This document shows, piece after piece, positions 42,859-51,180 of a stretch of 64,000 nucleotides of DNA. Made by a program: the position numbers and the translations under genes. This DNA is from Rhodobacteraceae bacterium M382. Lineage in GTDB: Bacteria; Pseudomonadota; Alphaproteobacteria; Rhodobacterales; Rhodobacteraceae. How positions within the stretch are numbered: position 1 is the stretch's first letter; every line of letters starts with the position of its first letter. Under the pieces are notes generated by a model that had not been told where the DNA came from, did no database searches, and saw nothing but the letters and a program-made list of their open reading frames with translations. The stretch spans positions 4,098,501 through 4,162,500 of the forward strand of contig CP081098.1 of the NCBI GenBank assembly GCA_025141015.1. The letters run 5' to 3'.

Positions 42859-43734
42859 CTATCCGACTCGTGCAATCCGCGCACGTTCGGTAAGGTCGCG
42901 GAACAAGTCTTGGTGCGCCTTAAAGTCTTTGTCGGTAAAGCGAATGCGGTACATGCCCCAGCGCGAATTGTATTCCAACGCATCTACGCCTGCGTCTTCG
43001 AGCAAGACATCGACCTCATCAGTGCGCGGCAACTTTGGTTCAAAAAGAACAAACGACTTTTTGGGGCGAAAGGTGACGTAGTTGTGGGCGCGTCCATCTT
43101 TGATAAGACCAACGTAGAACTTATTGTACTTGAGTTCGCTTGTCGGGTCGCTCTCCTTCACAATCTCAAACATGCGGTCCATGAGGCCAACAGTCTTAGG
43201 CGTCCCCTTGTCCGTCTCCCAATAGGCGCGGTCGGTTGGTGCGCTGATGGCGTCTTCGTCTTCATCCACAAGGCCCCGTTGAACCTCGTCCAGTACCTTG
43301 GTGAAAACAAGCGTGACGTGTTCACCGACTTGAAAGGCCTGCATCTGGATGGCGACAATCGGCAATGCACCGTTGAACAAGGACACGACGTTTAGAAAAC
43401 GGCTGGTGATATTCTCGGCCACAATAACAGCGCAATGCTCATATTGGGGATAGCGCTTGCGCTCAATGTCCCAGTATTCAATTGTGCGGATGATGTGGGT
43501 CTCGTCCGTTGCCCCTAGCTGCAACTCGACCTCATAGCGCTTGTAGGTGTCGGGGTCTTGCAGCAGCAGGTCCAACCGCCCAGCGCGGACTTGGACACGT
43601 TCGCGGTCGCGCAGGACAAGGTCGCCAAGCCCCAGAACGGAGGGGTCTTCTGCGATGATGTCCTGAACCCAGTTCTCTGAGAGGGTCGGATGGTTTTTGA
43701 GCGAGATTGGCTTTGGGCGTGTGTATGCGGTCAT
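42859..43734 (-). CDS. Nuclease-like companion of the MmeI-type enzyme (PD-(D/E)xK-like N-terminus, DUF5655-like C-terminus)
   Basis: 291 residues, no firm family. The N-terminal half has the layout of DUF91/NucS-like PD-(D/E)xK folds: VQVRAGRLDLLLQDPDT then KRYEVELQLG, giving Asp55 and Glu70-x-Gln72, with Gln in place of the usual Lys. The C-terminal part (KFYVGLIKDGRAHNYVTFRPKKSFVLFEPKLP, then a GMYRIRFTDKDF end) resembles DUF5655. Its ATG overlaps the stop of the restriction-modification gene by four bases, so the two are made together. It could be an accessory nuclease, a specificity or regulatory subunit, or a DNA-end binder; activity is unproven. Confidence 0.6.
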   Translation of the reverse strand: MTAYTRPKPISLKNHPTLSENWVQDIIAEDPSVLGLGDLVLRDRERVQVRAGRLDLLLQDPDTYKRYEVELQLGATDETHIIRTIEYWDIERKRYPQYEHCAVIVAENITSRFLNVVSLFNGALPIVAIQMQAFQVGEHVTLVFTKVLDEVQRGLVDEDEDAISAPTDRAYWETDKGTPKTVGLMDRMFEIVKESDPTSELKYNKFYVGLIKDGRAHNYVTFRPKKSFVLFEPKLPRTDEVDVLLEDAGVDALEYNSRWGMYRIRFTDKDFKAHQDLFRDLTERARIARVG

Positions 43735-46670
43735 TTCTTCGCCTTTGTTTTCTTTTTGGGCTTTTTAGCTTTTTCGGCCACTTTAGCCTCTGCCATTGCC
43801 CGCTCTTGGTTGAGCTTGAACAGGCGGGACAGGATTTCATCCTCTGATAGCGTGCCTGCGCGCCAATCATCGCCCCAGCCGTAGGCCTCTGCCACAGCTT
43901 CATCCAGCGCCTTGTGGGCGTGGTCGAGCCATGCGGGGCGGGCGTTGTAGAGGTTGGTGAGGGTGCGTTTCTTGAGTTCCTTGGCGGCGGTATCGTCTTT
44001 TGGCAGGATGCGGTCGGGGTAGCCTTCGACCACTTCGGGGACACGGGTGACAAGGTCGGCGGGGTTGAGCCAGTTTTCCCGCAGCTCATTCAGACGCGCG
44101 GCGGCGGTGGCGATTTTGATCGCGCGCGGGTCGGTGGCATAGTCGGCGGCGGGGATGTTGGGGGTGAGACCTTCGGGGAAAGGAAAAGTCGCGAATACAC
44201 TTCCCGCATTGTAAACTGGATCGTTGCCAGCCCCGTGCCAAGAGCATGTTTTTGACGTCCATAATTCATGGAATTTGGATGAGAGCATCCCAAATGATGT
44301 GTCGTCGTCACGGCAAATAATCATAAGTCTTTGGTCTGGAAGAACGCTTACAGGCATCCAGCAAAATAGCCTATGCTTAGAAACCATTGGCGTCACTAAT
44401 ACACGCTCCATAGAAGCCATGGACTTTCGGAGTGCTGGCACCGTTTCTCCGTGTTTCCACCAACGCTCCCGCCTTATTGCCCGACGGTTTGTGTCTCGTA
44501 TAGGTTTGACCAGCCGAAAAATATGTTCATACGGAACGTCAAAAAATGCTGCTTCCCGTTCAGACATATCAGCAAAATCTACAATCCACCTGTCGCTCGG
44601 TCTCCGAACGATGTCGTTGGCAATCCATAGTGGCCGTAAGACGTTCGAGTTCGGTTCTCCATTTGGATTTAGGGGTAATTTGAGCCAAGCACGGGCTGTC
44701 TCGCCTTCGATGTCAAATGGGCCAATTTTTGGTGGCCCTCGGAAAATGACATCGGCTTGTCCTTGCAGCTTTGCTGCATCGAATGATTGAGCTGTCAGTG
44801 AAGGGGAAATTTCGTCAACTGGATTACCATCCAATTGCTTCTGTATTGAGGCTGATTGCCCTGCACAGAAGATTGAGACTCTTACGGCTGCACCCTCGAC
44901 AACCCATGGCAAATCAGACCAAGCGTTAAAGATTGGGAAGCGACTACTTAGCGTTGAGAATGGAATATTACTTGAAGAAGACCGAATCGAATTTGTGGCA
45001 ACTAGACCGACCCGTCTAAGGCTTTTTCCCTGCAGAAATGCTTGAGCAAACCAATAGGTCACTAGGTCTGCGCTTTCAGGCACGCTTCCCTTATAAGCCG
45101 CACGCAGTTGGATTGTATATTCGTCACCAAGTTCCCTAAGGTGTCGCCCTGCACCCAAAAACGGCGGGTTCCCAATCACTACATCCGCTTTAGGCCACTT
45201 CGACCGCGTTCCATCCGGCGCAAGCACCGCATCCCTGTTGTCGATTGTGTCTACGCCGTCTGCGTCTTTCAGAGTCCGCAAAATCGGGTTCTTGGCCGCT
45301 TCAAATCCATTCCGCCGCATCCATTGGATTTCGCCGATCCAGACAGATACCCGCGCCAGTTCCGCCGCATAGGAGGACAGCTCAATCCCCAGCACCACCT
45401 CAGGTCCCAGTTGCGGAAAGCCGCGTGGCAGGCCCAGCGCCTCTGCCTCTAGGTTGACGCGGTGTTCGATGTTTTTTAGCTCTAACAAGGCGATATAGAG
45501 GAAGTTGCCAGACCCGCAGGCCGGGTCCAGCGCACGAAACGCTTTGAGCCGCTCGACAAAGCCAAGGTGCAGCTTTTCCGCCTTAACCAGCGCGCGGGTA
45601 GCAGCCGATTTTTCTTTGGTGCTGAGCAGCTTTGTCTTGGTGGCCTTGGGTGCTTTGTCCAGCTGCACCTCAATCTGGGCTTTCACCTCTGCCCATTCCG
45701 CCAACAGCGGCTCCACAATCACCGGGTTGACGATTTGCATGATTTTTTCGCGGTCGGTGTAATGCGCGCCAAGCTGGCTGCGTTTGGCAGGGTCCAAGCC
45801 GCGTTCAAACAAGGTGCCAAGGATAGAGGGGTCAATATCGGACCAATCCAGCGTGGCGGCGCGAATGAGGTCGTCAATATCTTCCCATTCCAGAGGCAAC
45901 ACATCGTCACTGTCAAACAAGCCGCCGTTGAACCATTCAACCGTTTCAAAACCCACCAAGCCGCCCGTTTTCATCGCACCAAACAGCGCCTTGGCATGGA
46001 TGGCGAACGTCTCGGGCTTGGGGCGGGCGGTCTTAATCATCCGCTCAAACATCTTGTTCGGCAGCAACTCCACATCCTCAGCGAACATGCAAAACACCAA
46101 GCGGTTGATGAAGTGCGCCACCTCTTGCGGGTCGTGGCCGCGTTCGCGTAGGCGCTGAGCCATATTGGCAAAGTTTTGCGCGGCCTCTTCAGTGACCAGT
46201 TGGCGGGTCTTGGTCGGCTTGAGCTTGTCAGGATCAAGGAAGGCATTGCGCAACAAATCGCGGTTTGCCGCATCCGTCAGGTCGTCCAAGTGGATTGTGT
46301 GGACGTTCTGGACGGTGTTAGTCCAGTTGGTGTGGATGCGGATTACATCCATATCCGACACAATGAGGAGCGGCGGGTTTTCCAGCGCGATTGCATATTG
46401 CAAAAGCTGGTCAAACGCCTTGTCAAGGTTGGCGCGCTTGCCCTTATACTCCCAAGCAAAGCAATTTTTTCGCCAAACGTCCGCCCAACCGTCACCACCG
46501 CTGGTCTTTGACGCGCCTTTCTCGAAAGTGAACCATTCGCCCTTACTATCCGCAGTGGTCGGGTCTTCAATGTCCAACAATTTACAAAGGTCGATGAAAT
46601 GGGACTGAGAGGCAGATCGCTCTTTGAGTTCGTTATTTTGCCACTTTTTAATAAATGCTTGGGGCGTCAT
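43731..46670 (-). CDS. MmeI-like type IIL (IIG) restriction-modification enzyme
   Basis: 979 residues joining endonuclease, methyltransferase and target recognition in one chain. The N-terminal nuclease site is Asp64-x9-Glu74-x-Lys76 (ADVWRKNCFAWEYKGK), exactly the D-x9-ExK motif described for MmeI. The gamma-class N6-adenine methyltransferase follows: DPACGSGNFLYIAL near 382-395 (motif I) and VIGNPPF near 498-504 (motif IV). The later part (about 600-850) should hold the target-recognition domain; the tail is lysine-rich. It methylates host DNA and cuts unmodified DNA. ATG 46670 has AGGA seven bases upstream. The gene is coupled to the companion at 42859-43734. Confidence 0.9.
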   Translation of the reverse strand: MTPQAFIKKWQNNELKERSASQSHFIDLCKLLDIEDPTTADSKGEWFTFEKGASKTSGGDGWADVWRKNCFAWEYKGKRANLDKAFDQLLQYAIALENPPLLIVSDMDVIRIHTNWTNTVQNVHTIHLDDLTDAANRDLLRNAFLDPDKLKPTKTRQLVTEEAAQNFANMAQRLRERGHDPQEVAHFINRLVFCMFAEDVELLPNKMFERMIKTARPKPETFAIHAKALFGAMKTGGLVGFETVEWFNGGLFDSDDVLPLEWEDIDDLIRAATLDWSDIDPSILGTLFERGLDPAKRSQLGAHYTDREKIMQIVNPVIVEPLLAEWAEVKAQIEVQLDKAPKATKTKLLSTKEKSAATRALVKAEKLHLGFVERLKAFRALDPACGSGNFLYIALLELKNIEHRVNLEAEALGLPRGFPQLGPEVVLGIELSSYAAELARVSVWIGEIQWMRRNGFEAAKNPILRTLKDADGVDTIDNRDAVLAPDGTRSKWPKADVVIGNPPFLGAGRHLRELGDEYTIQLRAAYKGSVPESADLVTYWFAQAFLQGKSLRRVGLVATNSIRSSSSNIPFSTLSSRFPIFNAWSDLPWVVEGAAVRVSIFCAGQSASIQKQLDGNPVDEISPSLTAQSFDAAKLQGQADVIFRGPPKIGPFDIEGETARAWLKLPLNPNGEPNSNVLRPLWIANDIVRRPSDRWIVDFADMSEREAAFFDVPYEHIFRLVKPIRDTNRRAIRRERWWKHGETVPALRKSMASMERVLVTPMVSKHRLFCWMPVSVLPDQRLMIICRDDDTSFGMLSSKFHELWTSKTCSWHGAGNDPVYNAGSVFATFPFPEGLTPNIPAADYATDPRAIKIATAAARLNELRENWLNPADLVTRVPEVVEGYPDRILPKDDTAAKELKKRTLTNLYNARPAWLDHAHKALDEAVAEAYGWGDDWRAGTLSEDEILSRLFKLNQERAMAEAKVAEKAKKPKKKTKAKK

Positions 46671-46740
46671 GATAATTCCTAGGCGTACCATTTTCCAGCA
46701 ATAGAGGCGGTTGATTGGGCAAGGTCAACTGTCGGTCGTG

Positions 46741-47400
46741 CTAGTGGTCCTGATTTAACTGTTCACCGAAATACATTTCGCGTTCTCCTAAGCTGAGAAG
46801 ATGGGCATATTTTGCTATGAAAAGCTGATTTGCATTGTCCTCGCACCACTCAATCTCAAACCGTTTTCGCTGGTAGGTCCGTTGCCACATGCCTTTGGGC
46901 TTAGGCGCTATCCAATGGGCTGAACCCGGTTCGCCGCCCAGCGCCATGCGCAGCTTGTTGGCGCGGCGCAACATGCGGTCGTAGCGGGGTTCTGACTGGC
47001 TGGTGTAGGCGACGCTGTAGCAATGGCGGCATAGAAAGTATCGCCCGCCTGCGTACAGTTTCGCCACACGCCGCCCGCAGTGCTGGCCATTCACGATGCC
47101 AGGGCAGCGAAAATACGGGCGTTGGCCACCGTAGTAGCAGCTAGTATGTTCTAACGGCACCCGCTGAGTTACAGGCTCCCAGTCGCCCCCATATTGGCTG
47201 ATGCGATAGCTTAGAACTATGCGCCCTGTTTCCGAACGAAAGCCAATTCGTGCAACTTCTTCACCGTCACGAGACCAAGTCCAATTCCCCCGCCAGCCAT
47301 TGTTTAGGCATCCTTCACGGTGCATTCGGTTCACATCTAAAGTGCGGCAACCCTCGGCCTTCTGTTTGTGGCTGGGCCTTCCTGATCCATACCCCCCCAT
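46741..47400 (-). CDS. Zinc-ribbon protein of mobile elements, function unknown
   Basis: About 219 residues beginning MGGYGSGRPSHKQKAEGC. Two cysteine pairs, FRCPGIVNGQHCGRR and YFLCRHCYSVAYTSQSEPRYDR, make a zinc ribbon; the RRANKLRMALGG stretch after it is basic. Proteins of this pattern recur in alphaproteobacterial integrated elements, with no established role; DNA or RNA binding is plausible. It lies 70 bases upstream of the restriction-modification gene on the same strand, so it could be transcribed with it and might control it. Start choice among ATG 47400 and a GTG nine bases earlier is open. Confidence 0.65.
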   Translation of the reverse strand: MGGYGSGRPSHKQKAEGCRTLDVNRMHREGCLNNGWRGNWTWSRDGEEVARIGFRSETGRIVLSYRISQYGGDWEPVTQRVPLEHTSCYYGGQRPYFRCPGIVNGQHCGRRVAKLYAGGRYFLCRHCYSVAYTSQSEPRYDRMLRRANKLRMALGGEPGSAHWIAPKPKGMWQRTYQRKRFEIEWCEDNANQLFIAKYAHLLSLGEREMYFGEQLNQDH

Positions 47401-47528
47401 CAGAACCACCCCGGATTTTTTCCGAAATCATTAGGCAAGTCTTGGGTCCGCCGGTTCTTCGAGGTTGGCTGTTCCATTGTTCTGATTGGTCTCTGCATTC
47501 TGCATTCCTTCCGTGTGAGTGGTTATTA

Positions 47529-48044
47529 TTAGTGTCCCGCCTGAGTACCCAAAGGCGTGCCAGAAACGTCTCTGACGGGTTCTGTGGTGGACCCAGATCG
47601 AGCGTTTGGGTTTCCGAGTGGACCCATCGGCGCGGGTGATGGGTACTCTGATGGACCGCTTTTTGATTTTGCCCGCCAGTGCCGCCAATCATTGGTCGCA
47701 ACCTCTGCCCCCTTGGCGGTCTGCATCCGTTTTGTTGTCAGCCGCCATTCATGGGCGCGCCGGTTATACCAGTTGCCGGGGTTGTGCAGCGCAACGAAAC
47801 CCTTCTCCTCCAGTTCAACAAAGGCGCGCTGGGCGGTGCCTTTTGATATGCCCAGCGCCTTGACCGCTTCATTCATCGACAGGCGCACATTGCCGTTGTT
47901 GCCGCCGTTGAACCGCGTGTGAAGTTCCAGCCAGACTTTGACAGCGGCCCCAGATAGGGACCGCCATGCTTCTGATTTGAGTTGGGCATAAGGCAGCGTC
48001 ACATACTGACCTTCTGCGTCGCGCCGTTTTCCTTTTGACGCCAT
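47529..48044 (-). CDS. Helix-turn-helix protein of the island
   Basis: 171 residues from ATG 48044 (AAGGGG eight bases upstream). Residues 15-100 form a winged-helix-like domain: YVTLPYAQLKSEAWRSLSGAAVKVWLELHTRFNGG, then LSMNEAVKALGISKGTAQRAFVELEEKGFVAL and a beta wing. The C-terminus is polar and probably unstructured. The pattern resembles replication or regulatory helix-turn-helix proteins common in small Rhodobacterales elements. Exact role unknown. Confidence 0.65.
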   Translation of the reverse strand: MASKGKRRDAEGQYVTLPYAQLKSEAWRSLSGAAVKVWLELHTRFNGGNNGNVRLSMNEAVKALGISKGTAQRAFVELEEKGFVALHNPGNWYNRRAHEWRLTTKRMQTAKGAEVATNDWRHWRAKSKSGPSEYPSPAPMGPLGNPNARSGSTTEPVRDVSGTPLGTQAGH

Positions 48045-48219
48045 CAGCGATGCCCCTTGCGCAGTTCGTTGTTTGTGCGAAGCCAATGGTCCGGCAGGCT
48101 GTGTTTGCGTCTCAGGTGACGTTCAAATGGGCTGGGCGGGTTTATCTGGGCTTTGGGGTTGGCAGTCACTGTTTTTCCTCCCCATTACTGTGGCCCAGCA
48201 CAACGGAACTCCGCAGCCG

Positions 48220-48456
48220 TTATCTGGCGTGATAGCCGGGATATGCGCCGCCATGCGGCTCGATTTCGGTGTCAATCTCAAAGCCCATTTCGCGCAGGGA
48301 ATGGATATGAGCGGCAAGACGGATTGCTGGGTTCTCTAGCGAGGTGATACCTTGCCGCTTTGCTTGCATCAGATGATGCATGGTTTGGCCGATGCGCCCC
48401 GATAGAGTGAACATAGGGGGGCATTCGCCGCCCAGTAGGGTGACGTTCAGTTTCAT
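48220..48456 (-). CDS. Small winged-helix protein
   Basis: 78 residues: PMFTLSGRIGQTMHHLMQAKRQGITSLENPAIRLAAHIHSLREMGFEIDTEIEPHGG. This is the short winged-helix form seen in phage and island proteins, where a recognition helix around AAHIHSLREMG is followed by a wing. It could act as an excisionase partner or a repressor. TGAGGT precedes the ATG. Confidence 0.7.
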   Translation of the reverse strand: MKLNVTLLGGECPPMFTLSGRIGQTMHHLMQAKRQGITSLENPAIRLAAHIHSLREMGFEIDTEIEPHGGAYPGYHAR

Positions 48457-48553
48457 TTTGACCTCATTGATTTGAGAGGCGCGAAGCGATAGGTCTGTAG
48501 TTGCTTAGACTACCCAGCGCCCGCACCGGTTTCATTGCCGTGTGGGCGTTGTC

Positions 48554-48748
48554 TTATCCAGCCAGCGGTTTGGTGGTTGGTCTATTGGAAAGCCAATCTG
48601 CGATTGCGCTTTCGGGCCAAGCAACGGCACGCTTGCCGATCCGGACAGGTCGGGGGAAGTCCCCCTTATCCATCATATAGTAGATGCTTGAGCGACTGAG
48701 GCCAGTGACGGCTTCAACAGCTGGGCGGCGCAGGTGATGTTGGGGCAT
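48554..48748 (-). CDS. AlpA-family regulator / excisionase-like protein
   Basis: 64 residues: LRRPAVEAVTGLSRSSIYYMMDKGDFPRPVRIGKRAVAWPESAIADWLSNR is a full MerR-like helix-turn-helix of the AlpA (PF05930) type. These proteins switch on integrase genes or help excision in P4-like satellites and islands. AAAGGG precedes the ATG at 48748; a longer frame upstream is not conserved in style. Confidence 0.9.
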   Translation of the reverse strand: MPQHHLRRPAVEAVTGLSRSSIYYMMDKGDFPRPVRIGKRAVAWPESAIADWLSNRPTTKPLAG

Positions 48749-48845
48749 ATCGTTTCCCTTTGGATCAGTAAGTAACGACTGAGAACCTAACGGGATATGG
48801 CCTTTGAAATAGGTGTCACGAATAAGAAACCGTTTCGATTCAGTG

Positions 48846-49535
48846 TCACGATTTCGGCTTTTTCGGTTTTCGTCCGGGTTTGGAAATGTCTGGCCTTCGC
48901 TCCCGAGCAAGGTTCCAAGCAAAACGAAAGCCGCGCACACTCACTTCGTCACCTAGTAGAGATTTCGCATCTTGAAACTTCGGCAAGGCACCTAGATCAA
49001 CTAACCTGACTATTTCATCAGACAGGGCCTTGGGTGACTTAGCTTTTTCCGGAGGAGAGTCGTTTGCTCCTTGAGAGCGCTGATCGACATCAGCAGTGTT
49101 TTGCGTGCGGGGCGTTAGAAACGCTGGAACATCGGCTTCTAGTTCATTCAAGAAATCAATGAAATCATCGTGTGGGAATATCAGCGGCAGGTGAAGAAAG
49201 GGCCCGTATCGTCGCTGAAGCTCTCGCTCGTCGGGAGGCTCATTCAAGTGATTTGGCGACAGTGCAGAGCCGACAGTTCCAACCATGATGTCGATATGGT
49301 CGTTGAGATTGTCATACGGGTCAAATGTGAAAGTTAGAAAGCGTGATGCAGGTAAAGCCTCACCATTAGCTAAACAAACCGCGACCTCACTACTTTCTTG
49401 CATATACAGCCAAGTGACTTCGAAGTTCTCATCGCCAAAAAATTCTATGTCACCTATGCGGCCTTCCTCGTCAAAGATGGCAGATATCGAGAGGAAAATC
49501 TCATTTAGGCTAATCCAACCTTTTGGAGCAAACAC
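48846..49535 (-). CDS. Hypothetical protein translationally coupled to the integrase
   Basis: 229 residues, no family recognised. The N-terminal two thirds are acidic with alternating beta-like stretches (WISLNEIFLSISAIFDEEGRIGDIEFFGDENFEVTWLY). A low-complexity acidic/polar linker (DVDQRSQGANDSPPEKAKSP) leads to a basic C-terminus (GRKPKKPKS). Its GTG start shares one base with the integrase TAG stop (TAGTG), and GAGG lies eight bases before it, so it is made with the integrase. A role in integration control or island maintenance is possible. Confidence 0.6.
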   Translation of the reverse strand: MFAPKGWISLNEIFLSISAIFDEEGRIGDIEFFGDENFEVTWLYMQESSEVAVCLANGEALPASRFLTFTFDPYDNLNDHIDIMVGTVGSALSPNHLNEPPDERELQRRYGPFLHLPLIFPHDDFIDFLNELEADVPAFLTPRTQNTADVDQRSQGANDSPPEKAKSPKALSDEIVRLVDLGALPKFQDAKSLLGDEVSVRGFRFAWNLARERRPDISKPGRKPKKPKS

Positions 49536-50755
49536 TAGGCAAGCCTCACAATTTCAGAATCAAGTTCGCAAATGAATTTTCCCCACCCATCCATCAACGT
49601 CCTACGCTTGTCAAAGAAGTCCGACCGAGCATAGGCCGCCTCTGCCTTATCCTTCACGGTATGTGCCAACGCTGCCTCAGATACATCACGCGGGGAGTTG
49701 GTGCGTTCCTGCGCCCAAGTCTTGAACGAGGTGCGGAACCCGTGCACGTCCACATCATAGCCCAGCGCCTTGACCAACTTTGAAAGGGTCATGTCAGACA
49801 ATGGCTTCCCCTGTTTGGTGCCGGGGAAAACCAGCCCTTGGCCAACGTCTAGTTTCCGGGCCTCTGATAGCACCTCCAGAGCGCGGGACGACAACGGGAC
49901 GCGATGCTCTTTCTTGGCCTTCATGCGCAGCGCTGGGCGGGTCCAGACAGCGTTTTCTAGATCAAACTCCGACCATTCAGCCAAACGCACTTCTCCAGAC
50001 CGAGACGCAGTCAGGATAAGCAATTCCAGCGCCAGTTTAGTAGCAGTTCCAGCATTTGAAGATTTCAGGCTCTCAAGAAAGTCGGGAACCTTGTTATAAG
50101 GTAACGCCTTACGGTGGGTTTGGGTTTTTTCCTGTTTGGGTAGCGCGGATGAAATCGTTTCAGCAGGATTGTCCTGTCGCCAGCCATTCGCTACCGCCCA
50201 TTTCATCACAGTACCGATGCGCTGCCGAACGCGCCGCGCAGTTTCGGGTTTTTCCAGCCAAATGGGCTGCAACACTGCCAGCACATCAGCCGTAGTGACT
50301 TCGGATACCTTTAGTTTGCCAATACGGGGGAAGGTGTAGGTTGCGAGCGTAGAAATGAACTGTGCGGCGTGTTTCTTGTTGCGCCACGTTGGTTCGTGGA
50401 TCTTGTGAACCTTTCGCGCGGCCTCTTCAAACGTGAGCAAAGCCTCAGCGGTGCGTTTGGCTTGCAGTGGGTCGCCGCCAGCCCTCGCCAGCTTTCGGTT
50501 CTCTAACGCGGCTTCACGGGCCTCTGCTAAGCTCACAAGGGATGCAGATCCCAAGCCAATCTCAGTACGCTTGCCGCGAATAACAATACGCTGAACCCAG
50601 CGACGTGCACCTGATGTATCCACCTTAAGGAGCAAGCCGTGCCCATCGAAATATTTTCCGGGTTTAGATGCCGTTCGAACAAACGCCGCCGAAAGCGCTT
50701 TTTCTTGGCGCTTGCGCGGTACGTTGTCGTTGATGCCGCTTTTTTCGTCCGCCAT
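49535..50755 (-). CDS. int: Tyrosine-type integrase with DUF4102 arm-binding domain
   Basis: About 406 residues. N-terminal arm-DNA-binding domain (GKYFDGHGLLLKVDTSGARRWVQRIVIRGKRTEIGLGS), SAM-like core-binding region, then the catalytic domain: Arg near 250 (TASRSGEVRLAEW), HGFR near 338 (VDVHGFRTSFKTW), and the nucleophile Tyr near 373 (AAYARSDFFDKRRTLMDGW). This P4-type integrase targets tRNA 3' ends, consistent with the tRNA-Ser repeats. It sits about 120 bases from the right repeat. The ATG at 50755 is preceded by GGGGGA. Confidence 0.95.
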   Translation of the reverse strand: MADEKSGINDNVPRKRQEKALSAAFVRTASKPGKYFDGHGLLLKVDTSGARRWVQRIVIRGKRTEIGLGSASLVSLAEAREAALENRKLARAGGDPLQAKRTAEALLTFEEAARKVHKIHEPTWRNKKHAAQFISTLATYTFPRIGKLKVSEVTTADVLAVLQPIWLEKPETARRVRQRIGTVMKWAVANGWRQDNPAETISSALPKQEKTQTHRKALPYNKVPDFLESLKSSNAGTATKLALELLILTASRSGEVRLAEWSEFDLENAVWTRPALRMKAKKEHRVPLSSRALEVLSEARKLDVGQGLVFPGTKQGKPLSDMTLSKLVKALGYDVDVHGFRTSFKTWAQERTNSPRDVSEAALAHTVKDKAEAAYARSDFFDKRRTLMDGWGKFICELDSEIVRLA

Positions 50756-50875
50756 TCCGTCCCCCATTGATAACAGGAATATGGGGGACGACATTGGAAC
50801 GTTCAAGAACTTAAAGGTGATTAACTGTCTGTTTTATAGCACTTTATGGAACATTTCGGAATCTAGGCAGGCGGA

Positions 50876-50889
50876 CTTCGGCTCCGCCA
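50876..50889 (+). repeat. Right attachment-site core (attR)
   Basis: CTTCGGCTCCGCCA, exact copy of the tRNA-Ser 3' end at 42616-42629. Only this short piece of the tRNA is present here. Confidence 0.85.
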
Positions 50890-50934
50890 CCACCCATTGA
50901 TATCATTGGGAAAAATTGGCAAATAAAACTCTCA

Positions 50935-50958
50935 CCCCACTTTGTACCCCACACAGTA
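50935..50958 (+). repeat. Tandem 12-mers just outside attR
   Basis: CCCCACTTTGTA (50935-50946) then CCCCACACAGTA (50947-50958), 46 bases beyond the right core and in the same orientation as those beyond the left core. They may mark the left end of a second, lost tandem element. Confidence 0.4.
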
Positions 50959-51180
50959 AAACTGCTTGGCGTTGCTGCCCATTTGCCCATTTTGAGCTGG
51001 GTCGTGCGCGCTTAATAGCTAACTGTACGGATGGCGTGACCCACTACCCGGCAGACAATCTGCAGCACGTGACCAAAACACTGGCCATTGTCCACTCGGA
51101 AAGCGGCGACCGTAGACTGGTAGCGATTGCAGGCGAACGCGCAGCTGCGGCAATCTAATACGGTCGATGGGCCTAGCGGA

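Larger units (their letters stand above)
42616..50889. mobile_element. tRNA-Ser-integrated genomic island, about 8.3 kb
   Basis: Bounded by an exact 14-bp repeat of the tRNA-Ser 3' end (42616-42629 and 50876-50889). All genes inside run on the minus strand: tyrosine integrase at the right end, an unknown 229-residue protein, AlpA-like regulator, winged-helix protein, helix-turn-helix protein, zinc-ribbon protein, MmeI-like restriction-modification enzyme and its nuclease-like partner at the left end. No capsid, portal or conjugation genes are present, so it is a small integrative element or phage-satellite-like island, not a full prophage. Its cargo is a defence system. Confidence 0.88.

Noticed and set aside
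45567-46151. Plus-strand 194-codon frame inside the island
   Set aside because: Antisense to the restriction-modification gene with no independent support.
50916-51158. 80-codon plus-strand frame just outside attR
   Set aside because: Its second half looks protein-like (HVTKTLAIVHSESGDRRLVAI), but the first half crosses the repeat region, there is no ribosome site and no family match.
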